Shown: positions 45,292 through 54,492 of the stretch, piece by piece
How positions within the stretch are numbered: the first letter of the stretch is position 1
Layout of the letters: the number at the start of each line of letters is the position of its first letter
Origin: Algoriphagus terrigena DSM 22685
GTDB lineage: Bacteria; Bacteroidota; Bacteroidia; Cytophagales; Cyclobacteriaceae
Length of the DNA stretch: 64,000 bases
Direction: 5' to 3'
Assembly: GCF_000429445.1 (NCBI RefSeq)
Contig: NZ_AUBW01000010.1
Coordinates: 148,986 to 212,985, forward strand
Position numbers and translations under genes: made by a program
Notes under the pieces: model-generated
What the model was told of the DNA's origin: nothing
Database searches by the model: none
The model's input: the letters and a program-made list of their open reading frames with translations, nothing else

Positions 45292-46302
45292 CTATCGCTC
45301 TAAGGCCCGCCTCAAGATGTTCAAAGGATTCAACTTGGTGTAGGTTTTAGTGAATTTTGGCCCCGGGTTGATTTTATAGATCAAGTTGATTCGATAATTG
45401 CCGGTGTTAGCTGACTGCGAAATATCCTGCTGCTTGGCGAGATCCAGATACTTGTAGACGTAGCTTGCGCTGAGGGCAAATCTGTCGCCGTTATACCCGG
45501 CAAATCCTCTCAAAAAATAGCCCGGCATCAACTCGACCTGCTTTGTCTCTTTGTCTTGCTCAGCCTTGGAGATTCCCAGTCCCAGATTTCCGGAGGCCGC
45601 ACCTGAGAGAAAAAACCCTTTCCCAAAAACCAGTGTTCCGACTAACCCAGCACTTGGTCCTAGGTGAAAAAAGTCCCCTCTTTCATAATTTCCCGGAATC
45701 GGCACATCCTCAGGCAGGATCAAGGAGTCGCCACTGATCCTGACCCGATAAATCTCAAATCCGACCATCGGTGAAAAGGCAGATTTTTTCTGAATTTCCG
45801 ATTGGTGAAAAGCCGCCGTCAGAGAAATCTTGTCTCCGTTAAAGACGTGGTTGACAGCGAGGCCCAGCTTCACGACTTTGATATCTCTTCGCAGATAATC
45901 CTCCCCCGTTCCTTGGAAGTCTTTGATCAGGTAACCGCCATAAAACTGCCCAAAGAGATCGACTATCCACTTTCTTCCATATACATGCGACTGGAGATCG
46001 AGAAATTTCGGCCAGTCTTCCTGACGCTCTGGATTCAAAAAAGAAACCGGGACAGCCACGTTTAATGTGAACTTTTGATAAGTAAGGCCGAGCCCCAAGT
46101 TCAGACCGCTGTTGGGCTCATACAGTCCGATCTGATCACCATAGTCGAGCTCGGTGTACTTTCTGGACACATAGGCACGCAAGATCATCTTTTCGGGCGT
46201 CTCCCTGATGTACGTGGTGTCAACCGTCTTGGTCTGGGCAACCGAAAACTCCGGAGCCAGAGCCAGCAAAGCAAAGATGAATAGACAGCAAAATGACCTC
46301 AT
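45292..46302 (-). CDS. DUF4421 outer-membrane protein
   Basis: 336 residues with a signal peptide (cleavage near PEFSVAQ) and repeated aromatic beta-strands of a barrel (LGLGLTYQKFTLNVAV, WIVDLFGQFYGGYL, FALSASYVYKYL). The sequence fits DUF4421, common in Bacteroidota and of unknown role. The C-terminus TKLNPLNILRRALER is charged and not the usual aromatic end of a barrel. Confidence 0.8.
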   Translation of the reverse strand: MRSFCCLFIFALLALAPEFSVAQTKTVDTTYIRETPEKMILRAYVSRKYTELDYGDQIGLYEPNSGLNLGLGLTYQKFTLNVAVPVSFLNPERQEDWPKFLDLQSHVYGRKWIVDLFGQFYGGYLIKDFQGTGEDYLRRDIKVVKLGLAVNHVFNGDKISLTAAFHQSEIQKKSAFSPMVGFEIYRVRISGDSLILPEDVPIPGNYERGDFFHLGPSAGLVGTLVFGKGFFLSGAASGNLGLGISKAEQDKETKQVELMPGYFLRGFAGYNGDRFALSASYVYKYLDLAKQQDISQSANTGNYRINLIYKINPGPKFTKTYTKLNPLNILRRALER

Positions 46303-46802
46303 AGAGAATTATTCAAACTTAATATAAACAAAAAGAACCCCGACTTTCGTCAGGGTTCTCTTAAAAACTGTCAGAGTTCGAAAAATGGATTCCGTAGAAT
46401 CTCATTTTTTGAAAAAGGAGGATAGAGAAAAGTTGTTAATCACCGTATCGAAGTTAAAGTTAAATTAGAGCAATCCAAATATTTTTTTGCATTTACCTTC
46501 TATTCAAAGGGAAAAATGTCATTTCAACCAACTAAGTATAACAGTTTGAGTGCAGGCTCCAAACGCCCGAATTCGTTACATTGTTTAGCAGCTTCCTTTG
46601 GAATGCGTCCGCAATTCCCCACTTAAGATGTCAAGGGGATGTATCGCTGCAAAAAAAAGAATGCGGAAGATTTAGTCAGCGTCAGATGCAGACTTTCACT
46701 TAGGACACGGGGCGGATGCGGAGTACGGAAACATACGACTGCAAAAAAGCAAAAAGAGAAATCCTTCGCTGCCAAACCTTGCGCATCCCGCCGGTCACTT
46801 TC
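46303..46802. other. 500-base region without a clear gene
   Basis: Contains a hairpin at 46334-46359 and otherwise no convincing open frame; a plus-strand frame of about 93 codons around 46639 has low-complexity Lys/Arg/Ser content and overlaps the convergent DUF4422 gene, so it is not called. Base use looks mixed and untypical near 46650-46800. Confidence 0.5.
46334..46359 (-). terminator. Hairpin upstream of the DUF4421 gene
   Basis: AGAACCC and GGGTTCT with an inner CGA/TCG pairing; the minus strand then has TTTTTGTTT. It may end transcription coming from the glycan cassette, or act in the leader of the DUF4421 gene. Confidence 0.4.
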
Positions 46803-47630
46803 CTATTCCCGCTTCAATTGTTTGAAATATAGCAGCTGCAGCTGTTTCACGTTTAGCTTTTTATATGTAATCCAAAGCGTCAGGATTCGTTCGGCCACAA
46901 ATCCAAGAATCCGCTGCTGATACCCGCGGTAATTTTCGAGATGAGATCTGGCTTCAAACTCAAAAAGCATCTCAAACAGCCAAGCCATAAATTCCTCGTA
47001 GTAAGGGGATTTCATTACAAACATGTTGTTTGCAAAAAGCTTATTATCCGCCAAAACCTGCTGCCAGCAAGGAACCATCTCGGGGTACTTTTCCTGCAAA
47101 ATCTCCTCGATACGAGTTAGATCACGGATGTCATGGTACTTTTCGTAGTGCGTCTTTACCGAATATCTAAACGGTCTGGCAACCGGCAAGATGACATCAA
47201 AATCCTTCAGGATGGCATTTGTCTGTTCTAAGGTCAATATTTTCGATGCGTATTTCGAGACCCTTTTCGTGTAGATCAAGGGGTTGGGACCAATCAGCGC
47301 CTTGAACGGATGTGTGACGACGTACTTCAGCCGGTGATACCAAGGCTCAGGATATACGGTGAAATACCTTCGATAGTGACAGATCCCGGTGAACTCCTGC
47401 TTGGTGTTTTTCCAAACCCAAAAGACTCCCGTGAGCTCGCTATAGAACTCATTTTTCCCTGAAATATTAACGCCCGAATCATCTTGGAGGTAGGGCAGTT
47501 GGGCTTTCCCAGGAAAAGCCCCACAGAACAACGGTTCGTACATCTCATCCACGGGAAGAATTGCGCCCTTTTTATAGTACATGATGTAGACCTTACCCGC
47601 TGCTGCTGTTTTTAGCATACTTTTTTCCAA
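46803..47630 (-). CDS. DUF4422 glycosyltransferase-like protein
   Basis: 275 residues. The segment GKNEFYSELTGVFWVWKNT followed by GICHYRRYF is the DUF4422 hallmark; the family is found in polysaccharide loci and is thought to be a glycosyltransferase. Starts at MEKSM or four codons later (MLKTA). Last of a three-gene minus-strand cassette with the RgpF-like and GT2-like genes, 10 bases after the RgpF-like stop. Confidence 0.85.
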   Translation of the reverse strand: MEKSMLKTAAAGKVYIMYYKKGAILPVDEMYEPLFCGAFPGKAQLPYLQDDSGVNISGKNEFYSELTGVFWVWKNTKQEFTGICHYRRYFTVYPEPWYHRLKYVVTHPFKALIGPNPLIYTKRVSKYASKILTLEQTNAILKDFDVILPVARPFRYSVKTHYEKYHDIRDLTRIEEILQEKYPEMVPCWQQVLADNKLFANNMFVMKSPYYEEFMAWLFEMLFEFEARSHLENYRGYQQRILGFVAERILTLWITYKKLNVKQLQLLYFKQLKRE

Positions 47631-47640
47631 AACACTACTT

Positions 47641-48453
47641 TTATCTCTTGACAGAAAGAATCAACTGCTCGGCATGTGACCTGTCAAAACTATAGCTGTT
47701 GATCAGATTTACCCATTTCTTGTCAGGAAAAAAAATACGGCGCAAAAAACCCTGCTCGGCGACCAGTCTCTTCTTCATAAATGGGTAGCCCGCTTGAAGT
47801 AGTTGTTCCGGACTCTTGTGCGTGTTGTTTACCTTCGATTTCTTTGGACTGGATGCCGACAACGGCCCCGAACCGAACGCTGCTCCAATTTTTATTTTAT
47901 TCTGTAGAAAAAACTGGGAGATCCCAATCTCCCAATCATTGATCACTTTTCTGCGTAAGTTCTTAGGATCCTTTTCCGCAAAAAAATCCCTGATCGGCAC
48001 CTGATCGAGAAACTCCTTGAGAAGAGGCAAGGCGGGCTTTTCCCAAACCAGAAAATGACTCTGCAGATGGTAATTGTCCGCGTGGGTCGAAAACCACGGC
48101 CTCTCGTTGGAGTCGACAGCTCCCCAAAATGGGATGCGGGAATTCTCTCCGACTTCAAACAAAGTTGACAAATGCTGGATCATCAGGTTTGAATCATTGG
48201 CGAGTGCCAGTCTATCTAGATGCTGCCAATCGAGTTCCTGGGCCACTTTATAAAACATCCCAAAGTCGTAGCCCTCGTTTTCCACCATCTTCAGGGAGAC
48301 GGAGGAAGGGAGGCCCCCGAGTTCAAATTCTCGTTGATTGGTCACGAGGATAATCTGAGAAAAATACGTGGCAAGTTCTCTCACATAAGCTTCCTCCGGA
48401 TAGGGAAGCTGCGGAGTGTGACCGTAGTGTACAAATACGCAGACACTTTTCAT
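47641..48453 (-). CDS. Rhamnan synthesis F (RgpF)-like glycosyltransferase
   Basis: 270 residues. The opening VCVFVHYGHTPQLPYPEEAYV and the stretch NEGYDFGMFYK-LANDSN with WGAVDSNER fit the rhamnan synthesis F family, which adds sugars in cell-wall or O-antigen polysaccharides. Cytoplasmic, no signal. Middle gene of the cassette, 18 bases after the GT2-like gene. Confidence 0.85.
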   Translation of the reverse strand: MKSVCVFVHYGHTPQLPYPEEAYVRELATYFSQIILVTNQREFELGGLPSSVSLKMVENEGYDFGMFYKVAQELDWQHLDRLALANDSNLMIQHLSTLFEVGENSRIPFWGAVDSNERPWFSTHADNYHLQSHFLVWEKPALPLLKEFLDQVPIRDFFAEKDPKNLRRKVINDWEIGISQFFLQNKIKIGAAFGSGPLSASSPKKSKVNNTHKSPEQLLQAGYPFMKKRLVAEQGFLRRIFFPDKKWVNLINSYSFDRSHAEQLILSVKR

Positions 48454-48471
48454 GAACGATTTTGATGGCGG

Positions 48472-49182
48472 TTAGATCTTATCGAGGCCTTTCCAGAATT
48501 TCAAAAAGTAATATTTCAGCGGGTTGCTGTATTTGAGTTGCTTCCATGGGCGGCTTGCATGCGGGCGATGCCACACAGGCGCATTCATCAGGACTGCATT
48601 TTCAAATCCCAGTTCAATCGATTTTTTAGAAATAAACGTGTCATACCAATCCTTTGCTTCATCCAGGCCGCTAAAATCGAAGCTTTGAAGAAAATCCGGA
48701 GAAAAAAGTGTGCAGCAAAAGCTGAGACTGCGCTGCGTTCGGATGACGGCTTCTTTTGAGTCTTTGAATTTCAGGTAGGGAAAATTAACCACGCCCTTTT
48801 CGTCCACTGTCACTGATCCCACCAAGCCGGATTTTTTACTTTTCTTCTGGAAAGAAAGAAGACTCGATATCGTGTCAGGCTTCAGTACCACGTCCGATTC
48901 GACGACTAGAAGCGGCAATTTGCTTTCCAAAGCCATCTTTTGCGCCAGCTGCAAGACAAGTTTATAATTGGGAGAAGGATGATCGGTGAGATCCTCGACA
49001 TGAATCAGCTCATAGCCGATCGCTGTTTTGTTCTCTTCCAGGCTGAGCTTGGTCTCGGCGGAACTGAAGTCATTGAAGATCACATGACGAACCGAAACGT
49101 CAGAAGCTGCTATTGCCCTTGCGGTGTCCAGGGTCGTTTCGATGGAATTTTTCACCGGGGTAATTACAAGTACTTCAGCCAT
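48472..49182 (-). CDS. GT2-like glycosyltransferase
   Basis: 236 residues with an N-terminal nucleotide-binding half (AEVLVITPVKNSIE, VIFNDFSSAE) and the metal site VVESDVVLKP taking the place of DxD. The C-terminal half has the WYDTFISKK segment. Probably acts first in the cassette on a surface glycan. The substrate is not predictable. Confidence 0.8.
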   Translation of the reverse strand: MAEVLVITPVKNSIETTLDTARAIAASDVSVRHVIFNDFSSAETKLSLEENKTAIGYELIHVEDLTDHPSPNYKLVLQLAQKMALESKLPLLVVESDVVLKPDTISSLLSFQKKSKKSGLVGSVTVDEKGVVNFPYLKFKDSKEAVIRTQRSLSFCCTLFSPDFLQSFDFSGLDEAKDWYDTFISKKSIELGFENAVLMNAPVWHRPHASRPWKQLKYSNPLKYYFLKFWKGLDKI

Positions 49183-49223
49183 GGGTTGATGATTTGGTCA
49201 AAATTAGTCCTTTCTGTGAAGGC

Positions 49224-49253
49224 AAAAAAATAGCCCCGATTTTAGTCGGGGCT
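49224..49253 (-). terminator. Terminator of the aminotransferase gene
   Basis: AGCCCCGA and TCGGGGCT pair around a short loop with a long T run on the minus strand; it lies 22 bases past the aminotransferase stop and just before the glycan cassette. Confidence 0.88.
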
Positions 49254-49274
49254 GAGAAGTTTATTTTATTCTGC

Positions 49275-50477
49275 TTAGGCCAACTCGCCAAGGGCTTTTT
49301 TGATTCGCTTCAGCGCCTCTACCAAATCTTCCTCCGAAGCTGCATAGGACAATCTCACACAGTTGGGAGCGCCAAAAGCGCCACCTGTCACCAGCGATAC
49401 ATTGGCCACCGAGAGCAGGTATAGACAAAGATCATCGGCATTGTTGACCGTCTGCCCGTGCGCAGACTTGCCAAAGAACGCTGTCACGTCTGGAAAGAAA
49501 TAGAAGGCTCCCTGCGGAACGTGAGTCTTGATGCCTGGAATATCTCTGAGCAAGTCAAGCACCAAAGCTCTACGCTTGAAGTATGCTTTAGTCATCTCGT
49601 GAGAAGGGGCTTGGTCTCCGGTGATGCCCGCAAGTGCCGCGCGTTGCGCGATGCCGGTATTCCCTGAGGTGAACTGTCCCTGCATTTTCTCTACCGCCTT
49701 GGAGATTTCCAAAGGAGCACAGATATATCCCACTCTCCATCCGGTCATTGCGTATCCTTTGGAGAATCCGTTGACGGTGATCGTCCGCTCAAACATGCCG
49801 GGGAAAGACCCGATGCTGTAGTTTTTGCCTTCGAAATTGATCAGTTCGTAGATTTCATCCGCAATGACTACCATGTTTTCATGCTTCTTCACGACTTCGG
49901 CGATAGCCTCCAGTTCTTCTTTGGAGAAAACAGAGCCGGTTGGGTTACACGGAGAAGAGTAGATTACCGCTTTGGTTTTTGGGGTAATTGCTGCTTCCAG
50001 CTGAGCTGCCGTAGCTTTGAAGTTGTTTTCCAAAGTCCCTTCGATCAGCACAGGTACACCGCCACAAAGCTTTATGATCTCCGCGTAGCTAACCCAGTAA
50101 GGTGAGAAGATCACTACTTCGTCTCCTTCGTTCACGATACACATGAACGTGTTGGCGATGGAGTGCTTCGCTCCTACAGATATTACAATGTTTTCGGCTT
50201 TTGCCTGCTCGATGGAGTTTTCCTCCCGGAGTTTTTTGGCGATGGCCTCTCTCAGATCCTGATATCCAGCCACTGGAGGATAAGCGAAGTATTTTCCTTC
50301 GTCGATCGCAGCCTTGGCCGCCTCCTGAATATGCTTGGGTGTTTTGAAATCGGGCTCACCCAAACTCAAACCAATAATGTCAACGCCTTGAGATTTCAGT
50401 TCCCGGGCTTTTTTTGCCATAGCCAGGGTGGCTGATTCCTCCATATTCAGGATGCGATCCGAGAGAATAGAATTCAT
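49275..50477 (-). CDS. Class I aminotransferase (aspartate aminotransferase type)
   Basis: 400 residues, PLP-dependent. The PLP Lys is in NGFSKGYAMTGWRVGY; SVGAKHSI, SSPCNPTGSVF and VVIADEIYE are the other fold type I markers. The N-terminal part LSDRILNMEESATLAMAKKARELK matches the AspAT Ib group, which interconverts aspartate and glutamate. Single gene with its own terminator. Confidence 0.9.
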   Translation of the reverse strand: MNSILSDRILNMEESATLAMAKKARELKSQGVDIIGLSLGEPDFKTPKHIQEAAKAAIDEGKYFAYPPVAGYQDLREAIAKKLREENSIEQAKAENIVISVGAKHSIANTFMCIVNEGDEVVIFSPYWVSYAEIIKLCGGVPVLIEGTLENNFKATAAQLEAAITPKTKAVIYSSPCNPTGSVFSKEELEAIAEVVKKHENMVVIADEIYELINFEGKNYSIGSFPGMFERTITVNGFSKGYAMTGWRVGYICAPLEISKAVEKMQGQFTSGNTGIAQRAALAGITGDQAPSHEMTKAYFKRRALVLDLLRDIPGIKTHVPQGAFYFFPDVTAFFGKSAHGQTVNNADDLCLYLLSVANVSLVTGGAFGAPNCVRLSYAASEEDLVEALKRIKKALGELA

Positions 50478-50609
50478 TTTTTCAACAGGTTTTTTACAAA
50501 TTCCTCAAAAATAGACAGAAGATTATAAATTCTAAACAAACCAGCGGAATTGATGCTTAAATGTTATTTTTGAAGAAAATAGTTCGTCAATTCTGCCGTT
50601 TTTCTCTCA

Positions 50610-51464
50610 ATGAACAGGAGATTTCTCGTTTTTCTGATTGTAATGTTTGTTTCCGGCAAATTCACTTTTGCCCAAAAAAACGAGTCTGAGAAAAACTCCG
50701 ATCCGGACTCGAGTGGCGTAGTTAATTCTGCACTTTTGCCTTCTGTCGCTCCTTTGCTACTTTTTGATGAGGAAGAGGAAAAGGAAGAGAAAAAGGAAAA
50801 AAAGAAAAAAGCGCGCAAAAATATCTGGTTTGGAATCAAGACCCAGCGTGGCTTTACCCGCAGGGAAATGCGCGGCCAGTCCTACCTTGAATACTTTAAC
50901 TACACCGACGTCGACCGCAATCCCGATCCCTACATCCGCGACGTATATTGGTTTGACCCAAAGGAAAGGAGCATCAAGACGACCGGATACACCAAAGAAA
51001 CCGGCTACCTCCTGCATGGCCCTTATGAGCGGGTCGTCAATGAGGAAGTGGTCGAAAGCGGCATGTTCTACTACGGCACCAAGCACAGGACATGGATGCT
51101 TTTTGATGACAAAAATGTCCTTCAAGACAAGAATCACTACTCAGAAGGCTGGCCGAAGGAATCAAGGATCACTTATTACGACCAAGCTTCACGAGGCATC
51201 GAGGAGATCATTCCGATCCAATACAGTCTGGAGGAAGGAAACTACTTCTACTTCCACGAGGATCAGCAGATCGCCGTCACAGGTGAATATAAATACGGGG
51301 AGAAGGTCGGACTCTGGACAGAATATTGGGACACGGACAATACTAAAGCAATCCGCAAGCGGGAGATCCAATATCAGGAAGCCCCTTATACAAAAAATTT
51401 CCGCCCGTACATACGGGCGGAATGGGACAAAGACGGAAATCTGATCTACAGGAAAGACCTCTGA
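50610..51464 (+). CDS. Secreted MORN/YwqK-like repeat protein
   Basis: 284 residues with a signal peptide (ending GKFTFAQ), an acidic/Lys tract at about 52-66 (EEEEKEEKKEKKKK) and then repeated strands of the MORN/YwqK type (GYLLHGPYE, GMFYYGTKHRTWMLF, GEYKYGEKVGLWTEYW). Such repeats mediate binding; the function here is unknown. Convergent with the SYLF gene. Confidence 0.72.
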   Translation: MNRRFLVFLIVMFVSGKFTFAQKNESEKNSDPDSSGVVNSALLPSVAPLLLFDEEEEKEEKKEKKKKARKNIWFGIKTQRGFTRREMRGQSYLEYFNYTDVDRNPDPYIRDVYWFDPKERSIKTTGYTKETGYLLHGPYERVVNEEVVESGMFYYGTKHRTWMLFDDKNVLQDKNHYSEGWPKESRITYYDQASRGIEEIIPIQYSLEEGNYFYFHEDQQIAVTGEYKYGEKVGLWTEYWDTDNTKAIRKREIQYQEAPYTKNFRPYIRAEWDKDGNLIYRKDL

Positions 51465-51992
51465 TTATTTCTCTGTGAACTTGAATTGCTGTCCTCCGAC
51501 GGATGCTTCATACATGAGACCGCCTTTTGTGCGGGTAAATACAGCCACTCCATCCACGTATTTAGCATTTGCGGAAGCACCGGCGGCGGCGGCCACAGCC
51601 GACACTTGAGCAGACATCTCCACTTTGTTTTCCTTGAATCGCTCGAAAGCTTCCTTGGTTTCGAAAAAAACGACCTCGCTGTACGCCTGACCACCTGCTT
51701 GGAAGCCAATAGTCAATTGAGACATCTTGGCAAATCCTACCAAAGCACCACCTTCATGCGCAACGCCATTCCCGGCAGCTCCACCCACTCCGAGCCCACC
51801 TTTTCCGACGTTTGGCAAGATGATATAGCCATGTGCAGAGGCAAACAAATCCGCCATTCCCGGATCATCCTTGAGGAACGCAGCCTTGGCCTCCTCGGCA
51901 TCCTTGATGATTTTTTCAGTTTTTTCTTCTTTTTGGGCGAAAGTCGCCGTGGTCACAAAGGCCATAAACAGGCCGAGAAACAGAGTTTTCAT
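51465..51992 (-). CDS. SYLF-domain (Ysc84-like) secreted protein
   Basis: 175 residues, signal peptide (cleavage after TATFA) and a SYLF domain: AYGYIILPNVGKGG, the Gly-rich GVGGAAGNGVAHEGG and LTIGFQAGGQAYSEVVFFETKEA. The domain binds phospholipids. Starts one base after the stop of the convergent MORN-like gene, so the two ends nearly touch. Bacterial role unknown. Confidence 0.88.
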   Translation of the reverse strand: MKTLFLGLFMAFVTTATFAQKEEKTEKIIKDAEEAKAAFLKDDPGMADLFASAHGYIILPNVGKGGLGVGGAAGNGVAHEGGALVGFAKMSQLTIGFQAGGQAYSEVVFFETKEAFERFKENKVEMSAQVSAVAAAAGASANAKYVDGVAVFTRTKGGLMYEASVGGQQFKFTEK

Positions 51993-52004
51993 AGTAAAAT
52001 TTGG

Positions 52005-52361
52005 TTAGTAAAAAGCATCCTCAAAATGCCGGAAATTGATCGTGCCGGCCCGATTTTTATAGACCCCCACGATATCAAAACGGATATCCTTGTGCCAGTC
52101 ATTTTCATAAATATACTGATCCGCAGCCTTTACTAACAGCTTTTTTTTAGTTGAATCGACAAATTCTTCAGCAAATCCAAAACCGCTTCCTGAGCGGAAT
52201 TTCACCTCTACAAAAATCAACAAACCTTTGTGCTTCATGATCAGATCGATCTCGGCATGTCCATGCCGATAGTTCGTATCTAGCAGCTCATAACCCTTGG
52301 TGACTAGCCAGTCTGCGGCAAGCTGCTCGGCAAGTCTACCAGATTCGTTGTGCTCGGCCAT
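52005..52361 (-). CDS. yraN: YraN family (UPF0102) nuclease-like protein
   Basis: 118 residues from MAEHNESGRLAEQLAADWL; a longer upstream frame overlaps the lipB promoter region and is not used. The restriction-endonuclease-like core GYELLDTNYRHGHAEIDLIMKH and LIFVEVKFRSG contains the acidic and Lys positions of the D-ExK motif. Divergent from lipB with about 85 bases between starts. Confidence 0.9.
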   Translation of the reverse strand: MAEHNESGRLAEQLAADWLVTKGYELLDTNYRHGHAEIDLIMKHKGLLIFVEVKFRSGSGFGFAEEFVDSTKKKLLVKAADQYIYENDWHKDIRFDIVGVYKNRAGTINFRHFEDAFY

Positions 52362-52373
52362 GCTAAAATTGAC

Positions 52374-52381
52374 TAATTTTG
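52374..52381 (+). promoter_or_regulatory. Possible -7 box for lipB
   Basis: TAATTTTG matches TAnnTTTG exactly, with a TTG at 52348 as a rather distant -33 element. The leader to lipB would be about 60 bases. Confidence 0.35.
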
Positions 52382-52446
52382 AAAAATCGATGAACCCAAC
52401 AGCATGTCGGGCGGTTTTAAAAGTCAGTTTCCCGAGAGGAAAAAAG

Positions 52447-53163
52447 ATGAATGAAGTTATCAATAAAAGCGTAGAATTCCGAGATCTGGGTCCTATGGAT
52501 TACCAGCAAGCCTGGGATTATCAGGAGGCAATTTTTGCAGAAACAGTTGCGCTGAAAATCAAAAACCGGAATCTGCCACCCGAAAGTCAAACCCGAACTC
52601 CCAATTACCTGCTTTTCGTCGAGCATCCACATGTCTATACATTGGGAAAAAGCGGCAAGCCGGAAAACCTCCTCTTGGACGAATCTGGACTGGCAGATTA
52701 TCGCGCTACTTATTATAGAATCAACCGTGGAGGAGACATCACCTACCATGGACCCGGCCAGTTGGTCGGCTACCCGATCCTGGATCTGGACAATTTCTTC
52801 ACCGACATTCACAAATACCTGAGATATCTGGAGGAAGCGATCATCCGGACTTTGGCCGACTACGGCATTGAAGCAGGCAGAATCGATGGACTTACCGGCG
52901 TTTGGCTGGACCATATCACCCAACAAAATCCACGGAAAATCTGTGCCTTGGGCGTCAAATCCAGCCGATGGGTGACCATGCACGGCTTCGCATTCAATCT
53001 AAATGTAGACCTCAGCTACTTTAGCCACATCGTACCATGCGGCATTGATGACAAGGCCGTCACCTCACTCCATCTTGAACTCGGACGACCCGTGGATGAA
53101 TCCGAAGCGAAGGAAAGGGTGAAAAAGCATCTATCGGACTTGTTTGAAATGGACTTTGCGTGA
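52447..53163 (+). CDS. lipB: Octanoyltransferase
   Basis: 238 residues from MNEVINKSVEFRDLG. It moves octanoyl groups from acyl carrier protein to lipoyl domains. Active-site parts are RGGDITYHGPGQLVGYPI, the catalytic Lys in CALGVKSSRWVTMHG and Cys in PCGIDDKAVTSL. HPHVYTLGKSG is also typical. Confidence 0.95.
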   Translation: MNEVINKSVEFRDLGPMDYQQAWDYQEAIFAETVALKIKNRNLPPESQTRTPNYLLFVEHPHVYTLGKSGKPENLLLDESGLADYRATYYRINRGGDITYHGPGQLVGYPILDLDNFFTDIHKYLRYLEEAIIRTLADYGIEAGRIDGLTGVWLDHITQQNPRKICALGVKSSRWVTMHGFAFNLNVDLSYFSHIVPCGIDDKAVTSLHLELGRPVDESEAKERVKKHLSDLFEMDFA

Positions 53164-53247
53164 GAAGTGAGAAAACCTCGCCAGTCGGGATAATCGACGG
53201 CCTTCAACTTTCTGAATCAAGCGAAGATCCCCCATCATCTGTACATC

Positions 53248-53649
53248 ATGAAAAAAGATATTGATTTCTCCCCCGTAACCGGAGTAAAACTTGCCATTGC
53301 AAAAACCCAAACTCCCGACGGAGACCAATGGTCAGTGTACATCATCAATCTCAACCTTATTGAGCTAAACACTGTCATGGTTACTTCCAAAGGATACGGC
53401 ATCCTGGACGGAGAAAGACGGCAAACGTCTACGCTCCGCCACATGATCCAGGAGCTCGGCGCCCAGTCAGTGGCCAAAGTAGAATCGATCGACCCGGGAG
53501 TTTTTTCGCTGACTAACGAATTCTGGGTGAGCTATTACATACTGGATCAGATCTTTGACAAAAAGTTTATCTTTACTCCAGGCAGTTTTGAGCCCGCACT
53601 TCTAAGCCTGATTCCTGAGATCGGTCTGGAAGGAATCCTTCACAGTTAA
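53248..53649 (+). CDS. Conserved protein of unknown function
   Basis: 133 residues, alpha/beta, no signal peptide. I do not recognise the family; the mid part VMVTSKGYGILDGERRQTS and the DPGVFSLTNEFWVSYYI region look well conserved in type. It sits 11 bases before an exonuclease gene and may be co-transcribed. Confidence 0.65.
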   Translation: MKKDIDFSPVTGVKLAIAKTQTPDGDQWSVYIINLNLIELNTVMVTSKGYGILDGERRQTSTLRHMIQELGAQSVAKVESIDPGVFSLTNEFWVSYYILDQIFDKKFIFTPGSFEPALLSLIPEIGLEGILHS

Positions 53650-53660
53650 CTCTTACGCTT

Positions 53661-54410
53661 ATGGCAGACTTTTTTGACCAATTGGGAGACATTCTATTTT
53701 TAGACATTGAAACTGCCTCATTGACAGAAAAATTTGAAGAGCTGGATTCACGCCTTCAGGAAGAATGGATCAAGAAAGAACGCCTGATCCGAATGGAAAA
53801 TCCGTCAGAAGCTCCTGGCTCGCTGTACTTTGACCGGGCTGGTATCCACGCCGAATTCGGTCAAGTAATCTGCGTGGGCGTCGGCTTTTTCCAGAGCAAA
53901 AAGAAGGATAAAAAACTGTTTTTCAGGTCGAAGGTATTTACTGATCCGGTGGAACGGGAACTTCTTTCTGCTTTAAATGAGTTGTTGGATAAGAAAAAGT
54001 GGGTGCTTTGTGCACATAACGGGAAAGAGTTTGACTTTCCTTACCTCTGCCGGAGAATGCTGATCCAGGGAATCCCTCTTCCCGAACCGCTTCAGATTAC
54101 CGGCAAAAAACCCTGGGAAGTCCGCCATCTGGACACCATGGAGATGTGGAAGTTTGGCGATTACAAACATTATACCCGCCTGGAGTTGCTGGCGGCAGTT
54201 TTTGGAATCCCCACGTCAAAAGACGGGATCGATGGCAGTCAAGTCAACGCCGCATTTTATCTCGAAAACGATATTGAGAAAATCTCAAGATACTGCCTTC
54301 GAGACGTGGAGGTGACAGCCCGGATTTTTATGGCGATGCACCCACAGCTGGATGACCTCACGATAGAAATCATCCATTCAGAAGATTCAAAAAAAGATCA
54401 CAAAGATTGA
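53661..54410 (+). CDS. Predicted 3'-5' exonuclease (RNase H-like, DEDD type)
   Basis: 249 residues. The exonuclease motifs are LDIETASL (Asp, Glu), AHNGKEFDFPYLCRR (Asp) and YCLRDVEVT (Asp), in the order of a PolB-type proofreading domain. It acts alone, without a polymerase. Upstream gene of unknown function is 11 bases away. Substrate is not known. Confidence 0.82.
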   Translation: MADFFDQLGDILFLDIETASLTEKFEELDSRLQEEWIKKERLIRMENPSEAPGSLYFDRAGIHAEFGQVICVGVGFFQSKKKDKKLFFRSKVFTDPVERELLSALNELLDKKKWVLCAHNGKEFDFPYLCRRMLIQGIPLPEPLQITGKKPWEVRHLDTMEMWKFGDYKHYTRLELLAAVFGIPTSKDGIDGSQVNAAFYLENDIEKISRYCLRDVEVTARIFMAMHPQLDDLTIEIIHSEDSKKDHKD

Positions 54411-54492
54411 TGTCGAGGGCATCCAAATCTTTTTACCTTAGAAATGTCCATCGGAAAATCATCACACAGAGGTATGATTAAATTGGGCATTC

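Noticed and set aside
46639..46920. Plus-strand open frame of 93 codons
   Set aside because: Low-complexity Lys/Arg/Ser/Cys content, no start context, and it overlaps the well-supported DUF4422 gene on the other strand.
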